Positions 33,737 to 43,971 of a DNA stretch of 64,000 nt are shown here, in pieces. The notes under the pieces were generated by a model. That model saw only the letters and a program-made list of their open reading frames with translations. It did not search any database and was not told the DNA's origin. How positions within the stretch are numbered: position 1 is the first letter of the stretch; every line of letters begins with the position of its first letter. Position numbers and translations under genes: made by a program. The DNA comes from Hydrogenophilales bacterium (GTDB lineage: Bacteria > Pseudomonadota > Gammaproteobacteria > Burkholderiales > Thiobacillaceae), in assembly GCA_016703155.1 (NCBI GenBank), contig JADJCP010000002.1, positions 434,001-498,000 on the forward strand, written 5' to 3'.

Positions 33737-34019
33737 GGCGTGAGGGGCCGGGGTGTAAACCACGGCTTCGGCGATTCCGGCTCGGTCCAGGCGCGGAACG
33801 GTTTTTCGGGGGCGGCATCGATGACGCGCACCAGAACGAGGTCACGCGATGCCATGGGATCATCGGGTTGGGAGCCTACCGGGTTTGTCACGATGTCTCC
33901 TGTTGAGTGGACGCTGCCGCCACCGCTTGTGTCATCGCGATGCCGCCAAGCAGAGGCGCAGATGCGACTCTAGCCGAGACTTTCGCTGGATGTAACCATG
34001 AGACTAACCGGGTCAAACG

Positions 34020-34679
34020 TCAGTCGTAGACATCGAACATCTCGACATGCTCGGTTTCGCCCTGGCTGGCCTCGATCCATTCCTGCAAGGCCGGCAACGC
34101 CAGGAGGGTGTCGGCATAGGCACGGGCGCTGCCTTCGAGTGGCACGGCGTAGGTCTGGAAGCGCAGGACCACCGGGGCGTACATGGCGTCGGCAATGCTG
34201 AATCGACCGAACAGGAAGTCGCCGCCGACGCCGTAGCGTTGCCGGCATTCCGTCCAGATGGCGAGGATGCGATCGATATCGCTCACGCACTCCGGCGTGC
34301 GGCCTTCGTCCGGGTAGTAGCCGCGCAGGTTCATGGACATGGCGCTGCGCAATGCGATGAACCCCGAATGCATCTCGGCACTGACCGCGCGGGCGATGGC
34401 GCGGACGGCCATGTCGTCCGGCCAGAGGCGGCAATCCGGGAAGCGCTCGTTGATGTACTCGCAGATGGCCAGGGAATCCCAGACCTTCAGGTCGCCGTCG
34501 TGCAGTACCGGCACCAGGCCGGAGGGCGACAGCGGCGCGAGGGCCGCCGCCGAATCCGGCCGATACAGCGGCACGCGGATCTCGTCGAAATCCACGCCCG
34601 CCTGACGCAGCACCAGCCAGGGACGCAGCGACCAGGACGAGTAATTCTTGTTGCCGATGACCAGGGTCAGTTTGCGCAT
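34020..34679 (-). CDS. Glutathione S-transferase family protein
   Basis: A 219-residue GST. The thioredoxin-like N-terminal domain has LVIGNKNYSSWSLRPWLVLRQAG (Ser-type catalytic region), SGLVPVLHDGDLKVWDSLAICEYINERFP with the conserved cis-Pro and Ser. The helical C-terminal domain carries FGRFSIADAMYAPVVLRFQTYAV. It sits 23 nt after the EamA exporter, so it shares that transcript and its attenuator. A role in detoxification is plausible. Confidence 0.9.
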   Translation of the reverse strand: MRKLTLVIGNKNYSSWSLRPWLVLRQAGVDFDEIRVPLYRPDSAAALAPLSPSGLVPVLHDGDLKVWDSLAICEYINERFPDCRLWPDDMAVRAIARAVSAEMHSGFIALRSAMSMNLRGYYPDEGRTPECVSDIDRILAIWTECRQRYGVGGDFLFGRFSIADAMYAPVVLRFQTYAVPLEGSARAYADTLLALPALQEWIEASQGETEHVEMFDVYD

Positions 34680-34702
34680 GTCGAACCCTTTCGAATCAAT
34701 GT

Positions 34703-35599
34703 CTATTCACGTGCCGTCGCGCGACCGAGGCTGTCGCCGAGGGCCTGCCATTGATGAATGGTCAGCCCCAGGCCGATGCACAGCGTACCGCCCCAGATCT
34801 GCGCCGTCACGGCTTCATTATTGGCCCAGTGGCCGAGCAGCAGTGCCAGCACCGGGGTAATCAGGGTAATCAACGATACCTTGCCGGTTTCCAAGTGCTT
34901 GATGACATAGTAGTAGAGCGCGAAACCGAGCACCGAGCCGAACACGCCGAGGTAGACGATGGCGGCACCGGCGCGCCGAGGAACGTCGACCGGGACATGA
35001 CCGTCGGCAAACCACCAGACCAGCCCGAACAGCGGCAGCGATACCGCCAGCGTACCGGCCGTGGTCGCCAGCGGCGGACTGTCGTCGCCGATGCGCTTCA
35101 GCCAGACCAGGGTGGTGGAATAGATCAGCACCGCCACCAGCAAGGCGGCCAATCCGGCGACGGCGTGCGGCCCGCCAAGCTGATGGCCACCGCCGAAGAT
35201 GATCGCCAGTCCGGTCAGGCCCAGCAACATGCCGGCGAGTTTGCCCGGCGTCAGGGCATCCTCTTCCAGCAAGTACACCGCCAGGACGCCGGTGAAAATC
35301 GGTGCCAGGCCGAACAGCACCGAGATCAGGCCGGAGGGGATGTACTGCGCGCCCCAATAGGTCAGCATCATGGCGCCGAACAGCCCCATGCCGCCGACCA
35401 GATAGCTGGCGCGGGCGCGCCGGTGCAGCGGGAAGCCGCCGCGCCAGACGGCGAGAATCAATACCGAGACAGCCAGACCGATGACCATGCGCGCCATGAC
35501 GGCGAAGGCAAAACCCGCGCCCTTGGCGCTCCATTGAATCGCCAAGGGCGTGGTGGACCAGATCAGTATCACCGTGAGATAGGCGGCCGGTATGGACAT
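34703..35599 (-). CDS. EamA/DMT-family exporter (RhtA-like)
   Basis: A 298-residue protein with ten predicted membrane helices in two EamA repeats: IPAAYLTVILIWSTTPLAIQWS, ... MLTYWGAQYIPSGLISVLFGLAPIFTGVLAVYLLEEDAL and, in the second half, VYLGVFGSVLGFALYYYVIKHLETGKVSLITLITPVLALLLG. Members export amino acids and other metabolites. The 5' leader contains a short ORF, a terminator and a competing antiterminator (35630-35761), so transcription should be set by translation of the leader. GGAAACATC precedes the ATG. Confidence 0.88.
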   Translation of the reverse strand: MSIPAAYLTVILIWSTTPLAIQWSAKGAGFAFAVMARMVIGLAVSVLILAVWRGGFPLHRRARASYLVGGMGLFGAMMLTYWGAQYIPSGLISVLFGLAPIFTGVLAVYLLEEDALTPGKLAGMLLGLTGLAIIFGGGHQLGGPHAVAGLAALLVAVLIYSTTLVWLKRIGDDSPPLATTAGTLAVSLPLFGLVWWFADGHVPVDVPRRAGAAIVYLGVFGSVLGFALYYYVIKHLETGKVSLITLITPVLALLLGHWANNEAVTAQIWGGTLCIGLGLTIHQWQALGDSLGRATARE

Positions 35600-35629
35600 G
35601 ATGTTTCCTGTGCGACGCTGAAAAACAAA

Positions 35630-35660
35630 AAGGCCGGGGACTTTGCGGGTCCGCGGCCTT
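35630..35660 (-). terminator. Leader terminator (attenuator) before the EamA gene
   Basis: On the - strand AAGGCCG-C-GGAC pairs with GTCC-C-CGGCCTT around a CCGCAAA loop and is followed by TTTTGTTTTT. It lies 31 nt upstream of the EamA start, inside the leader. Its 3' arm CCCCGGCC (complement of 35632-35639) can pair instead with GGCCGGGG at the end of the leader ORF. Confidence 0.8.
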
Positions 35661-35692
35661 GTGGAGGTACTGCGAATGACGTGTTTGCTAAC

Positions 35693-35761
35693 TCATCCCC
35701 CGGCCCCGGACGCCATGACGCGCAGCCATACGCGCGGCATCGGCATATGGCGGGTTTTCAT
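35693..35761 (-). CDS. Probable 22-residue leader peptide
   Basis: ATG at 35761, TGA at 35693. It reads MKTRHMPMPR then VWLRVMASGAGG, with four Met and three Arg codons. The last codons (GGG GCC GGG GGA TGA) contain GGCCGGGG (complement of 35698-35705), which is complementary to the 3' arm of the downstream terminator. Ribosome position should decide which hairpin forms. No strong ribosome site was seen, so translation is inferred. Which amino acid or ligand stalls the ribosome is unknown. Confidence 0.55.
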   Translation of the reverse strand: MKTRHMPMPRVWLRVMASGAGG

Positions 35762-36030
35762 GGACGGGACGAGTTGGTTCGTGAACATGACTCGATTCTG
35801 GTGGCCGGCCGGGAGGCTTGTCAACCGGAAATCCGGTGCCACGAAGTGGCGCGCGACGTAACAAAGTCGCATCGACCGAAACGCACGCGCCTGCGCGAAG
35901 CGGGCCAGATCGGGCAGGTCGGTTAAAATACGCGACCTTTATGACAACCCAACAGCTCGTCCGGCCAAGGCTGTGGCTCCATTAACCCATACAAGCCTTG
36001 ACGTGACTGCCCCCTGCTCCGGAACCAACG

Positions 36031-38555
<2,525 letters not shown>

Positions 38556-38854
38556 CGACAAACGTCTGGGTCAGGTCGCGCCAGACACCTCACGGGTCGG
38601 GCGGCAGGCGCTTCCCTGCAATTTTAGAGCCATAGGTGACAATGCTATTGCCTCAATACCGGGGCTTGCCGCCCTGCCCTCAAGAACAATACGAGGGCGA
38701 ATCCATTTTCTTTCAGTGAGCGCCCATACATGGCGCAGCGCAGTGCGACGATACCCTCGGCCGAGTGCAATTTAAGCAAGACATACGTAACCGCACCGGG
38801 ATGAATGCGCCAGTGAAGGCACTGGCGCTCCGCCGTGGCGTGCCGGAGGTGTCG
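38556..38854. other. Convergent intergenic region with one stem-loop
   Basis: GCGCCAGTG (38807-38815) and CACTGGCGC (38820-38828) form a 9-bp stem with an AAGG loop near the 3' end of the EF-hand gene. No poly-T run follows on either strand. No gene was recognised. Confidence 0.45.
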
Positions 38855-39160
38855 TCAATCGTGCCAGCCAGCCCCGTGTCGATGGCGCCACCCGAGGGCA
38901 TTGAGTAATTCGAGCTCGCCCACTTGGCCGTCGCGGTCGGCATCCAGCAACTCGAACGTCAGCAGACGCGTCGGGTCGCAACGTCGCCGGCCCCGTACGT
39001 CTTGATGGGCTTGGCAATGGGCCCGCAGCGCAGCGTATTCGGATCGATTCAGGTACCCGTCACGATTCAGGTCATGCACCGAGTATCCAGGCGCAGCCGA
39101 ACCAGCCTCTGAGATCAAGGCGAGCGGCACGGAAAACAACCAGACAAGGATGCGCATCAA
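38855..39160 (-). CDS. Small EF-hand-containing exported protein
   Basis: A 101-residue protein with a signal peptide (MMRILVWLFSVPLALISEAGSA) and two EF-hand-like loops: DLNRDGYLNRSEY and DADRDGQVGELEL, each with acidic residues at 1, 3, 5 and 12 or close. It probably binds calcium in the periplasm. It overlaps the hydrogenase-like gene by 4 nt (39157-39160), so the two are coupled. Confidence 0.75.
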   Translation of the reverse strand: MMRILVWLFSVPLALISEAGSAAPGYSVHDLNRDGYLNRSEYAALRAHCQAHQDVRGRRRCDPTRLLTFELLDADRDGQVGELELLNALGWRHRHGAGWHD

Positions 39161-40326
39161 CGAGTCTCCTTGAGGTAGTCAACCAAGGCGCGCATCTCGG
39201 TATCGTCCAACTCGAAACGGTGCGCGCTGATATTCCCGGATCGCAGCAAGGTCGGTACCTGATCGGGGTCGGTGCGTAACGCACCAGCATCCGCGCTGTG
39301 GCAATAGACGCAGCGGCTGTCATAAACCGCCGCCCCGGCATTGTCTGACTCGGCAGTACCTGCCTGAGCCGCCGCCTTGGCGAGCGGCACGTAAAACCCA
39401 CCCCGATCCCAGAACCCCGGTTCCGCGCAGCCCAGGCAGGGATGACCGGATTCGACCGGATTGCCGACGCCATTCCAGCGCCAGGTCGAGCAGGCATTGC
39501 GGGTCACCGGTCCCTTGCAGCCTAGTTCCAGCAAACACCAACCGGCGCGAGCGCCCTCGTCGTCGAAAGTCCGTGCATAACGGCCGGCCTCGAAATGACC
39601 GCGCCGGGAACAGCGTTCGTGCACCGTTTCGGCGTAGATGGCATGCGGTCGCAGACGCTCGTCGAGCTCAGGCAAGCGACCGAAGGCAACTCGATAGGCC
39701 AACACGGCGGCAATCGCATCCGGGATGGGCGGACAACCGGGTAGATTGACCAGAGGACGCTGGGGCACCCGGCCTTGCGACATGAGTTCGCCGACGCCCA
39801 GCGCGCCCGTGGGATTCGGCGCCGCACCCGGCAGACCGCCGAAAGCGGCGCAGCTGCCGAGGGCAATCACAGCCTCTGAGGCATCCAGACATTGGCGCAA
39901 CAGGCTGAGTGCATCCTCGCCGGCGATGGTGCAGCAGGCGCCGCCCAGGGCAGTCGGCACCGAGCCCTCGACGACCAGCAGCACGCGACCGGCATACTCA
40001 CGCAGTGTGGCCTTGCGCGCGACCTCGGCGGCATCGCCGGCGACCGCTTGCAAGGTGTGGTGATAATCCAGCGAGAGCATCTCGAAGAGTAGCTGAACGA
40101 TGTCCGGCGCCGAGGCACGCATCAAGGATTCGGTGCAGCCGGTGCATTCCTGGAATGACAGCCATACCATCGGTAGGCGGGGTCCAGAAGCCAGGGCGCG
40201 CGCCAGGATGGGTGCGCCACCAGGCGGCAGCGCAAGCAGCGACGCCCAGAGCGCGCACTGTTTCAGGAACGCGCGCCGACTGATACGGCACGTGCCGCGA
40301 TTCGTAACCGACGACCGACATACCAT
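39157..40326 (-). CDS. [NiFe]-hydrogenase small subunit fused to a c-type cytochrome
   Basis: A 389-residue protein. A Tat signal (ISRRAFLKQC) leads into the small-subunit domain: LSFQECTGCTESLMRA (proximal cluster CX2C), LPGCPPIPD, HERCSRRGHFEAG, GWCLLELGCKGPVTRNACSTWRWNG and HPCLGCAEPGFWD. These supply Cys for three iron-sulfur clusters. In place of the usual C-terminal membrane helix the protein ends with a heme c motif RCVYCHSADAG and about 50 further residues. No large (NiFe) subunit gene lies in the window. ATG 40326 is preceded by AGGAAGA, so the longer frame from 40401 is rejected. Confidence 0.85.
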   Translation of the reverse strand: MVCRSSVTNRGTCRISRRAFLKQCALWASLLALPPGGAPILARALASGPRLPMVWLSFQECTGCTESLMRASAPDIVQLLFEMLSLDYHHTLQAVAGDAAEVARKATLREYAGRVLLVVEGSVPTALGGACCTIAGEDALSLLRQCLDASEAVIALGSCAAFGGLPGAAPNPTGALGVGELMSQGRVPQRPLVNLPGCPPIPDAIAAVLAYRVAFGRLPELDERLRPHAIYAETVHERCSRRGHFEAGRYARTFDDEGARAGWCLLELGCKGPVTRNACSTWRWNGVGNPVESGHPCLGCAEPGFWDRGGFYVPLAKAAAQAGTAESDNAGAAVYDSRCVYCHSADAGALRTDPDQVPTLLRSGNISAHRFELDDTEMRALVDYLKETR

Positions 40327-40470
40327 GATCCGTCTTCCTAATCGGACGGCGGGGACGGCGCGCGCAAACGTTTCACGGCGTTGCCCCATACTCGTATTCA
40401 AGCACAGAATGCGTGCTGGAACAGGGTCGAATCGTGCGAGGATGTACCAGGCAGACGCCGGTACGGAAAA

Positions 40471-40704
40471 TCAGCCCAGCCAGCCCTCGATCTTCTTCCG
40501 ATCCGGCACGCCGCCGGCATGCACCAACTTGCCGTCGACCACCACGCCAGGCGTAGACATGACGCCGTAGCCGAGGATGGCGGCCATGTCCGTAACCTTT
40601 TCAAGTTCGATGGCGACGCCTTTAGCGGCGGCGATCTCCGCCACCAGTTTGGCGGTGGTTTCGCAATTGCGGCAGCCGGTACCGAGCACTTTGACGTTCT
40701 TCAT
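40471..40704 (-). CDS. Small thioredoxin-like redox disulfide protein
   Basis: A 77-residue protein: VKVLGTGCRNCETTAKLVAEIAAAKG with a CX2C redox pair, then YGVMSTPGVVVDGKLVHAGGVPDRKKIEGWL with the cis-Pro. It belongs to the redox-active disulfide protein 2 family, which often accompanies ArsP-type permeases. It overlaps arsM by 4 nt (40701-40704) and is last in the arsenic operon. Confidence 0.85.
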   Translation of the reverse strand: MKNVKVLGTGCRNCETTAKLVAEIAAAKGVAIELEKVTDMAAILGYGVMSTPGVVVDGKLVHAGGVPDRKKIEGWLG

Positions 40705-41504
40705 ACTACGTTCTCCATGGGTTTGACAGCCTCGATGCTGGCCGAGGCGATATAGTCCTCGACGCCACGCCCCGGCGCCCAGTGGCGAATGAATTCCCGG
40801 CTGGCGTCCTTCGGGGCGATACGGATGTCCGTGAATCCGGCTGACGCCATCAGCTCGGTCAACGCCTCGACGTCCGCCGCGCCGGCGACGCAGGCGGTAT
40901 ACAGGGCGACCTCGCGCCGCATGTCGTCCGGCAACGGCGCCGTGGTAACGATGTCCGAGATTGCCAGCCGGCCCCCCGGCTTCAACACGCGCCAGGCATC
41001 GCGGAACACCTGTGCCTTGTCCGGCGACAGATTGATGACGCAGTTGGAGATGATGACGTCCACCGTGGCGTCGGCCACCGGCAGGTGTTCGATCTCGCCC
41101 AGGCGGAACTCGACATTGGCATAGCCCCCCTGGGCCGCGTTGGCGCGCGCCCTGGAGAGCATGTCCGGGGTCATGTCGACGCCGATGACCCGGCCCGAGA
41201 GACCGACCTGACGCGCCGCCAGGAAGGCATCGAAACCCGCGCCGCTGCCCAGATCCAGCACCGTTTCGCCCGATTTCAGCGCGGCGATGGCCTGCGGGTT
41301 GCCGCAGCCCAGACCAAGATTGGCGCCCTCCGGCGCGGCGGCGATCTCATCAGCGCTGTAGCCGATGCCGCGCGACAGCAGCTCGGCGACGGATTGATCG
41401 GAAGGCGCGCAGCAACTGGGACCGCAGCCGCAAGCGTTATCGGCACGGGCGATGGCGCCATATGCGTCGCGCACCCCTTGGCGGACTTCGTCGTGATTTG
41501 GCAT
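40701..41504 (-). CDS. arsM: Arsenite S-adenosylmethionine methyltransferase
   Basis: A 267-residue ArsM. It begins with a Cys-rich segment (NACGCGPSCCAPSD). SAM motif I is VLDLGSGAGFDAFLAARQVG, followed by VIGVDMTPDMLSRARANA, IISNCVINLSPDKAQVFRDAWRVLKPGG and YTACVAGAADVEAL, containing the arsenic-binding Cys. It methylates As(III) in the cytoplasm. ATG 41504 was used. The following repeat (41522-41580) separates it from the Cys-tail gene. Confidence 0.93.
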   Translation of the reverse strand: MPNHDEVRQGVRDAYGAIARADNACGCGPSCCAPSDQSVAELLSRGIGYSADEIAAAPEGANLGLGCGNPQAIAALKSGETVLDLGSGAGFDAFLAARQVGLSGRVIGVDMTPDMLSRARANAAQGGYANVEFRLGEIEHLPVADATVDVIISNCVINLSPDKAQVFRDAWRVLKPGGRLAISDIVTTAPLPDDMRREVALYTACVAGAADVEALTELMASAGFTDIRIAPKDASREFIRHWAPGRGVEDYIASASIEAVKPMENVV

Positions 41505-41521
41505 GGTCAAGGGGTGCACCT

Positions 41522-41580
41522 TGTAGGAGCCCGCTTGCGGGCGATCCTTTGGCATGTAATCGCCCGCAAGCGGGCTCCTA
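41522..41580. repeat. 22-bp inverted repeat of the TAGGAGCCCGC family
   Basis: TAGGAGCCCGCTTGCGGG plus CGAT (41524-41545) and its exact complement (41559-41580) flank a 13-bp loop. A half copy (CCCGCTTGCGGGCGAT) lies at 43929-43944 upstream of the MBL gene. It is a dispersed extragenic palindrome within the arsenic operon. Confidence 0.85.
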
Positions 41581-41610
41581 CGCGAACGTGTTTTGCATGA
41601 CGCGGCTGGC

Positions 41611-41937
41611 TCAGCAGCACGACTGCCCCGATTTTGTCGGCGTGCAGCAGACGCCACCGGTCTCCACCACGGCGATGTTGGCGAAAGGATCGACCTTGAG
41701 CTTCGGCTTGGCCGGCTGGAAACCTGCCGCGTAGGCCTCGTCGAAGGTCGCGTCGAGGGATTGGGCGGCCTCGTCGCGGATGTGCCGGGCGATCTCGATG
41801 ACGCTGTCGATCTGTTCCCTGGCGACGCCGTATTCCTTGAGTCTGTCGACCTGGCACAGGCCCTGTTTCGGGTGGTTGGCGGCGATGTTCGCGGCAAGCG
41901 ACACCAGGGCGACGATGGAGGGATGCAGTTCGGCCAT
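41611..41937 (-). CDS. Arsenic-operon small protein with Cys-rich tail
   Basis: A 108-residue protein that I do not assign to a known enzyme. Helical segments (IVALVSLAANIAANHPKQGLCQVDRLKEYGVAREQIDSVIEIARHIRDEAA) resemble carboxymuconolactone/AhpD-type helices without a clear CX2C. The C-terminus ends GGVCCTPTKSGQSCC, two Cys pairs well suited to bind arsenite or another thiophilic metal. ATG 41937 has AAGGGG upstream. It lies between arsP and arsM. Confidence 0.6.
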   Translation of the reverse strand: MAELHPSIVALVSLAANIAANHPKQGLCQVDRLKEYGVAREQIDSVIEIARHIRDEAAQSLDATFDEAYAAGFQPAKPKLKVDPFANIAVVETGGVCCTPTKSGQSCC

Positions 41938-41947
41938 TTGAGACCCC

Positions 41948-42904
41948 TTATAAAACAGCGTTGAAAACGAAACCGACCAGCATGATGCCGGTCGCCACCA
42001 CACCGGCGAAGACGGCGATCAGAGTGGGTTTCAGAACCTTGCGAAGAATGATCATCTCAGGCAGCGACAGGGCAATGACGCTCATCATGAACGCCAGCGC
42101 CGTGCCCAGCGCCGCGCCCTTGCCGAGCAGTGCCTCGATCACCGGCAGGATGCCGGCGGCATTGCTGTACATGGGCACGCCCAGGGCCACCGCCACCGGC
42201 ACGCCCCACCATTGTTCCTTGCCCATGATGCCGGCCATGAAATCCTGCGGCACATAACCATGGATCGCCGCGCCGATGGCGATGCCGGCGATCAGCCAGG
42301 GCCAGACCCGGCCGACGATCTCCTTGACGTGAGCCACACCGGCGCGCAGCCGGTCGGGCCAGGTCGGCGGGCTATCGCCGAGCTCGGTGGCCGCGCCGAC
42401 GCGGATGGCGCGTACCCAGTCTTCCAGATGAAGTTCCAGGCCCAGCTTGCCGATGACCAGTCCGGCGACGATGGCCACCGTCAGGCCCAGGACCAGGTAC
42501 AGGGCCGCGACCTGCCAGCCGAACAGGCCGAAGAGCAGGGCCAGGGCAATCTCGTTGACCATGGGCGCGGCGATCAGGAAGGAAAAAGTCACCCCCAGTG
42601 GCACACCCGCCGAGAGGAAGCCGATGAACAGCGGTACCGCCGAACAGGAGCAAAACGGCGTCACCACGCCCAGGGATGCCGCCATGACGTTGCCCAGACC
42701 GAGGGGCTTGCCGGCGAGCCAGACGCGTGTACGTTCCGGCGAGATAAAGGTATGCACCACGCCCATGACGAAGACCACGCTCACCAGCAGGAGCATGACC
42801 TTGGGCACGTCGTACAAGAAGAAGCGTGCCGCCTCGCCGAGATGCGAGCCGGGCACGAGGCTCAGGACATCGAAGGCGAGCCAGCGGGCGAATGCATCAA
42901 GCAT
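41948..42904 (-). CDS. arsP: ArsP-type permease (PF03773)
   Basis: A 318-residue permease with eight or more membrane helices. The diagnostic TPFCSCSAVPLFIGFLSAGVPLG motif lies in the first half and GVPMYSNAAGILPVIEALLGKGAALGTALAFMM in the second. ArsP exports trivalent organoarsenicals in characterised cases. Its ORF ends 10 nt before the Cys-tail gene. Presence of arsM beside it fits, because methylated arsenic products need export. Confidence 0.87.
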   Translation of the reverse strand: MLDAFARWLAFDVLSLVPGSHLGEAARFFLYDVPKVMLLLVSVVFVMGVVHTFISPERTRVWLAGKPLGLGNVMAASLGVVTPFCSCSAVPLFIGFLSAGVPLGVTFSFLIAAPMVNEIALALLFGLFGWQVAALYLVLGLTVAIVAGLVIGKLGLELHLEDWVRAIRVGAATELGDSPPTWPDRLRAGVAHVKEIVGRVWPWLIAGIAIGAAIHGYVPQDFMAGIMGKEQWWGVPVAVALGVPMYSNAAGILPVIEALLGKGAALGTALAFMMSVIALSLPEMIILRKVLKPTLIAVFAGVVATGIMLVGFVFNAVL

Positions 42905-42930
42905 GCGGCGCGGCCGTTCCCATGGACCAT

Positions 42931-42950
42931 CCCCCCCTTTGCAAAGGGGG
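42931..42950. repeat. C-rich palindrome
   Basis: CCCCCCTTTGCAAAGGGGGG, a perfect palindrome of the same family as the copies near 2875, 8148 and 29812. It lies between the MBL and arsP genes. Confidence 0.8.
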
Positions 42951-42980
42951 GAGTCACTCTAGCCATGCACCCATCTCTCA

Positions 42981-43907
42981 TCACTGCGCCTCGAACTCCG
43001 TGAACGCCCGGTTCATGTTGGCCCGGTGCAGACCATCGTAGTTCTCCAGGTGCTTGAACTGGGGCAGGTCGGCGTACTTCGCCAGGGTGGCATCCATCGG
43101 CTCCATCTCCTTGGCCGCGGCGCCCACCTTGTCGGCCAGGAGATCGTAGTAATCGCCGGTTTCGGCCTTGGCCTTGGCCAGGTCGCAGAGGCGCCCGTGG
43201 CCCGGGACGATGAATTTTGGATTAAGCGCCTCCAGGCCATGAAATGCCTTCTGGCCATGCTTGACGCTGGACCAGGGCAACACGCCAAGGATACGGTCGA
43301 CGTAGATCAGGTCACCGCTGAAGATCACGCCGCGCTTGGGTAGCCAGACCCAGGCATCGCCGGGGAAATGCGCGTCGGTATGGGCCAGAACCAGGGTTTC
43401 GCCACCCAGTTCAAGCGCCGCCGATTCCCGTTGCAGGGTCTTGGCGGCCGGCAACGGCCGGGTGCCCGCCATGCGCTCGCCCAGGAAGCGTGTCAGGCCC
43501 TCCATGTGCTGCTCGGCGTATTGCGCCTGGGTCGCGGCGGTGCGCGCCAGGGCCATCACCTCGGCACCCTGGGCGGCGAAATGATCGTTTCCCATCCAAC
43601 GGTGATCCTGACTGCCGGTGTTGATCACCCAGCGGATCGGCTGATCGGTGACCGTCTTGATCGCCCTGGCGAGCTTCTCGGCTCCCAGTTTGCTCGCACC
43701 CGAGTCGATCAGGATCACCCCCTGGCCGGTGACGATGAAGCCGAAATTGGCGTTCAGTCCGTCGTTCTCCGTGGATCGCTGCCCCAGGGGGCCGACAATG
43801 GCGTAGATATTCTCGGTGACCTGTTCGGCCTTGGGCTGGTATTCGGCACGCACCGTCGTGATGGCGGCGAAGGCCCCCAGAAAACCGAATAGGTATTTTT
43901 TGAACAT
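42981..43907 (-). CDS. Exported MBL-fold hydrolase with incomplete metal motif
   Basis: A 308-residue metallo-beta-lactamase-fold protein with a signal peptide (MFKKYLFGFLGAFAAITTVRA). The segments VTENIYAIVGPLG, FGFIVTGQGVILIDSGAS and VINTGSQDHRWMGNDHF replace the usual HxHxDH with SQDH, so two metal-binding His are missing. DAHFPGDAWVWLPKRGVIFSGDLIYVDR and IVPGHGR retain the later sites. This form is seen in SoxH-like proteins. It lies in the arsenic operon between acr3 and arsP; its role there is unknown. Confidence 0.75.
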   Translation of the reverse strand: MFKKYLFGFLGAFAAITTVRAEYQPKAEQVTENIYAIVGPLGQRSTENDGLNANFGFIVTGQGVILIDSGASKLGAEKLARAIKTVTDQPIRWVINTGSQDHRWMGNDHFAAQGAEVMALARTAATQAQYAEQHMEGLTRFLGERMAGTRPLPAAKTLQRESAALELGGETLVLAHTDAHFPGDAWVWLPKRGVIFSGDLIYVDRILGVLPWSSVKHGQKAFHGLEALNPKFIVPGHGRLCDLAKAKAETGDYYDLLADKVGAAAKEMEPMDATLAKYADLPQFKHLENYDGLHRANMNRAFTEFEAQ

Positions 43908-43971
43908 TTGCTGACTCCGGATAGGAAACCCGCTTGCGGGCGATTACGCATGATCGCCGGAGAGGCGGCAT

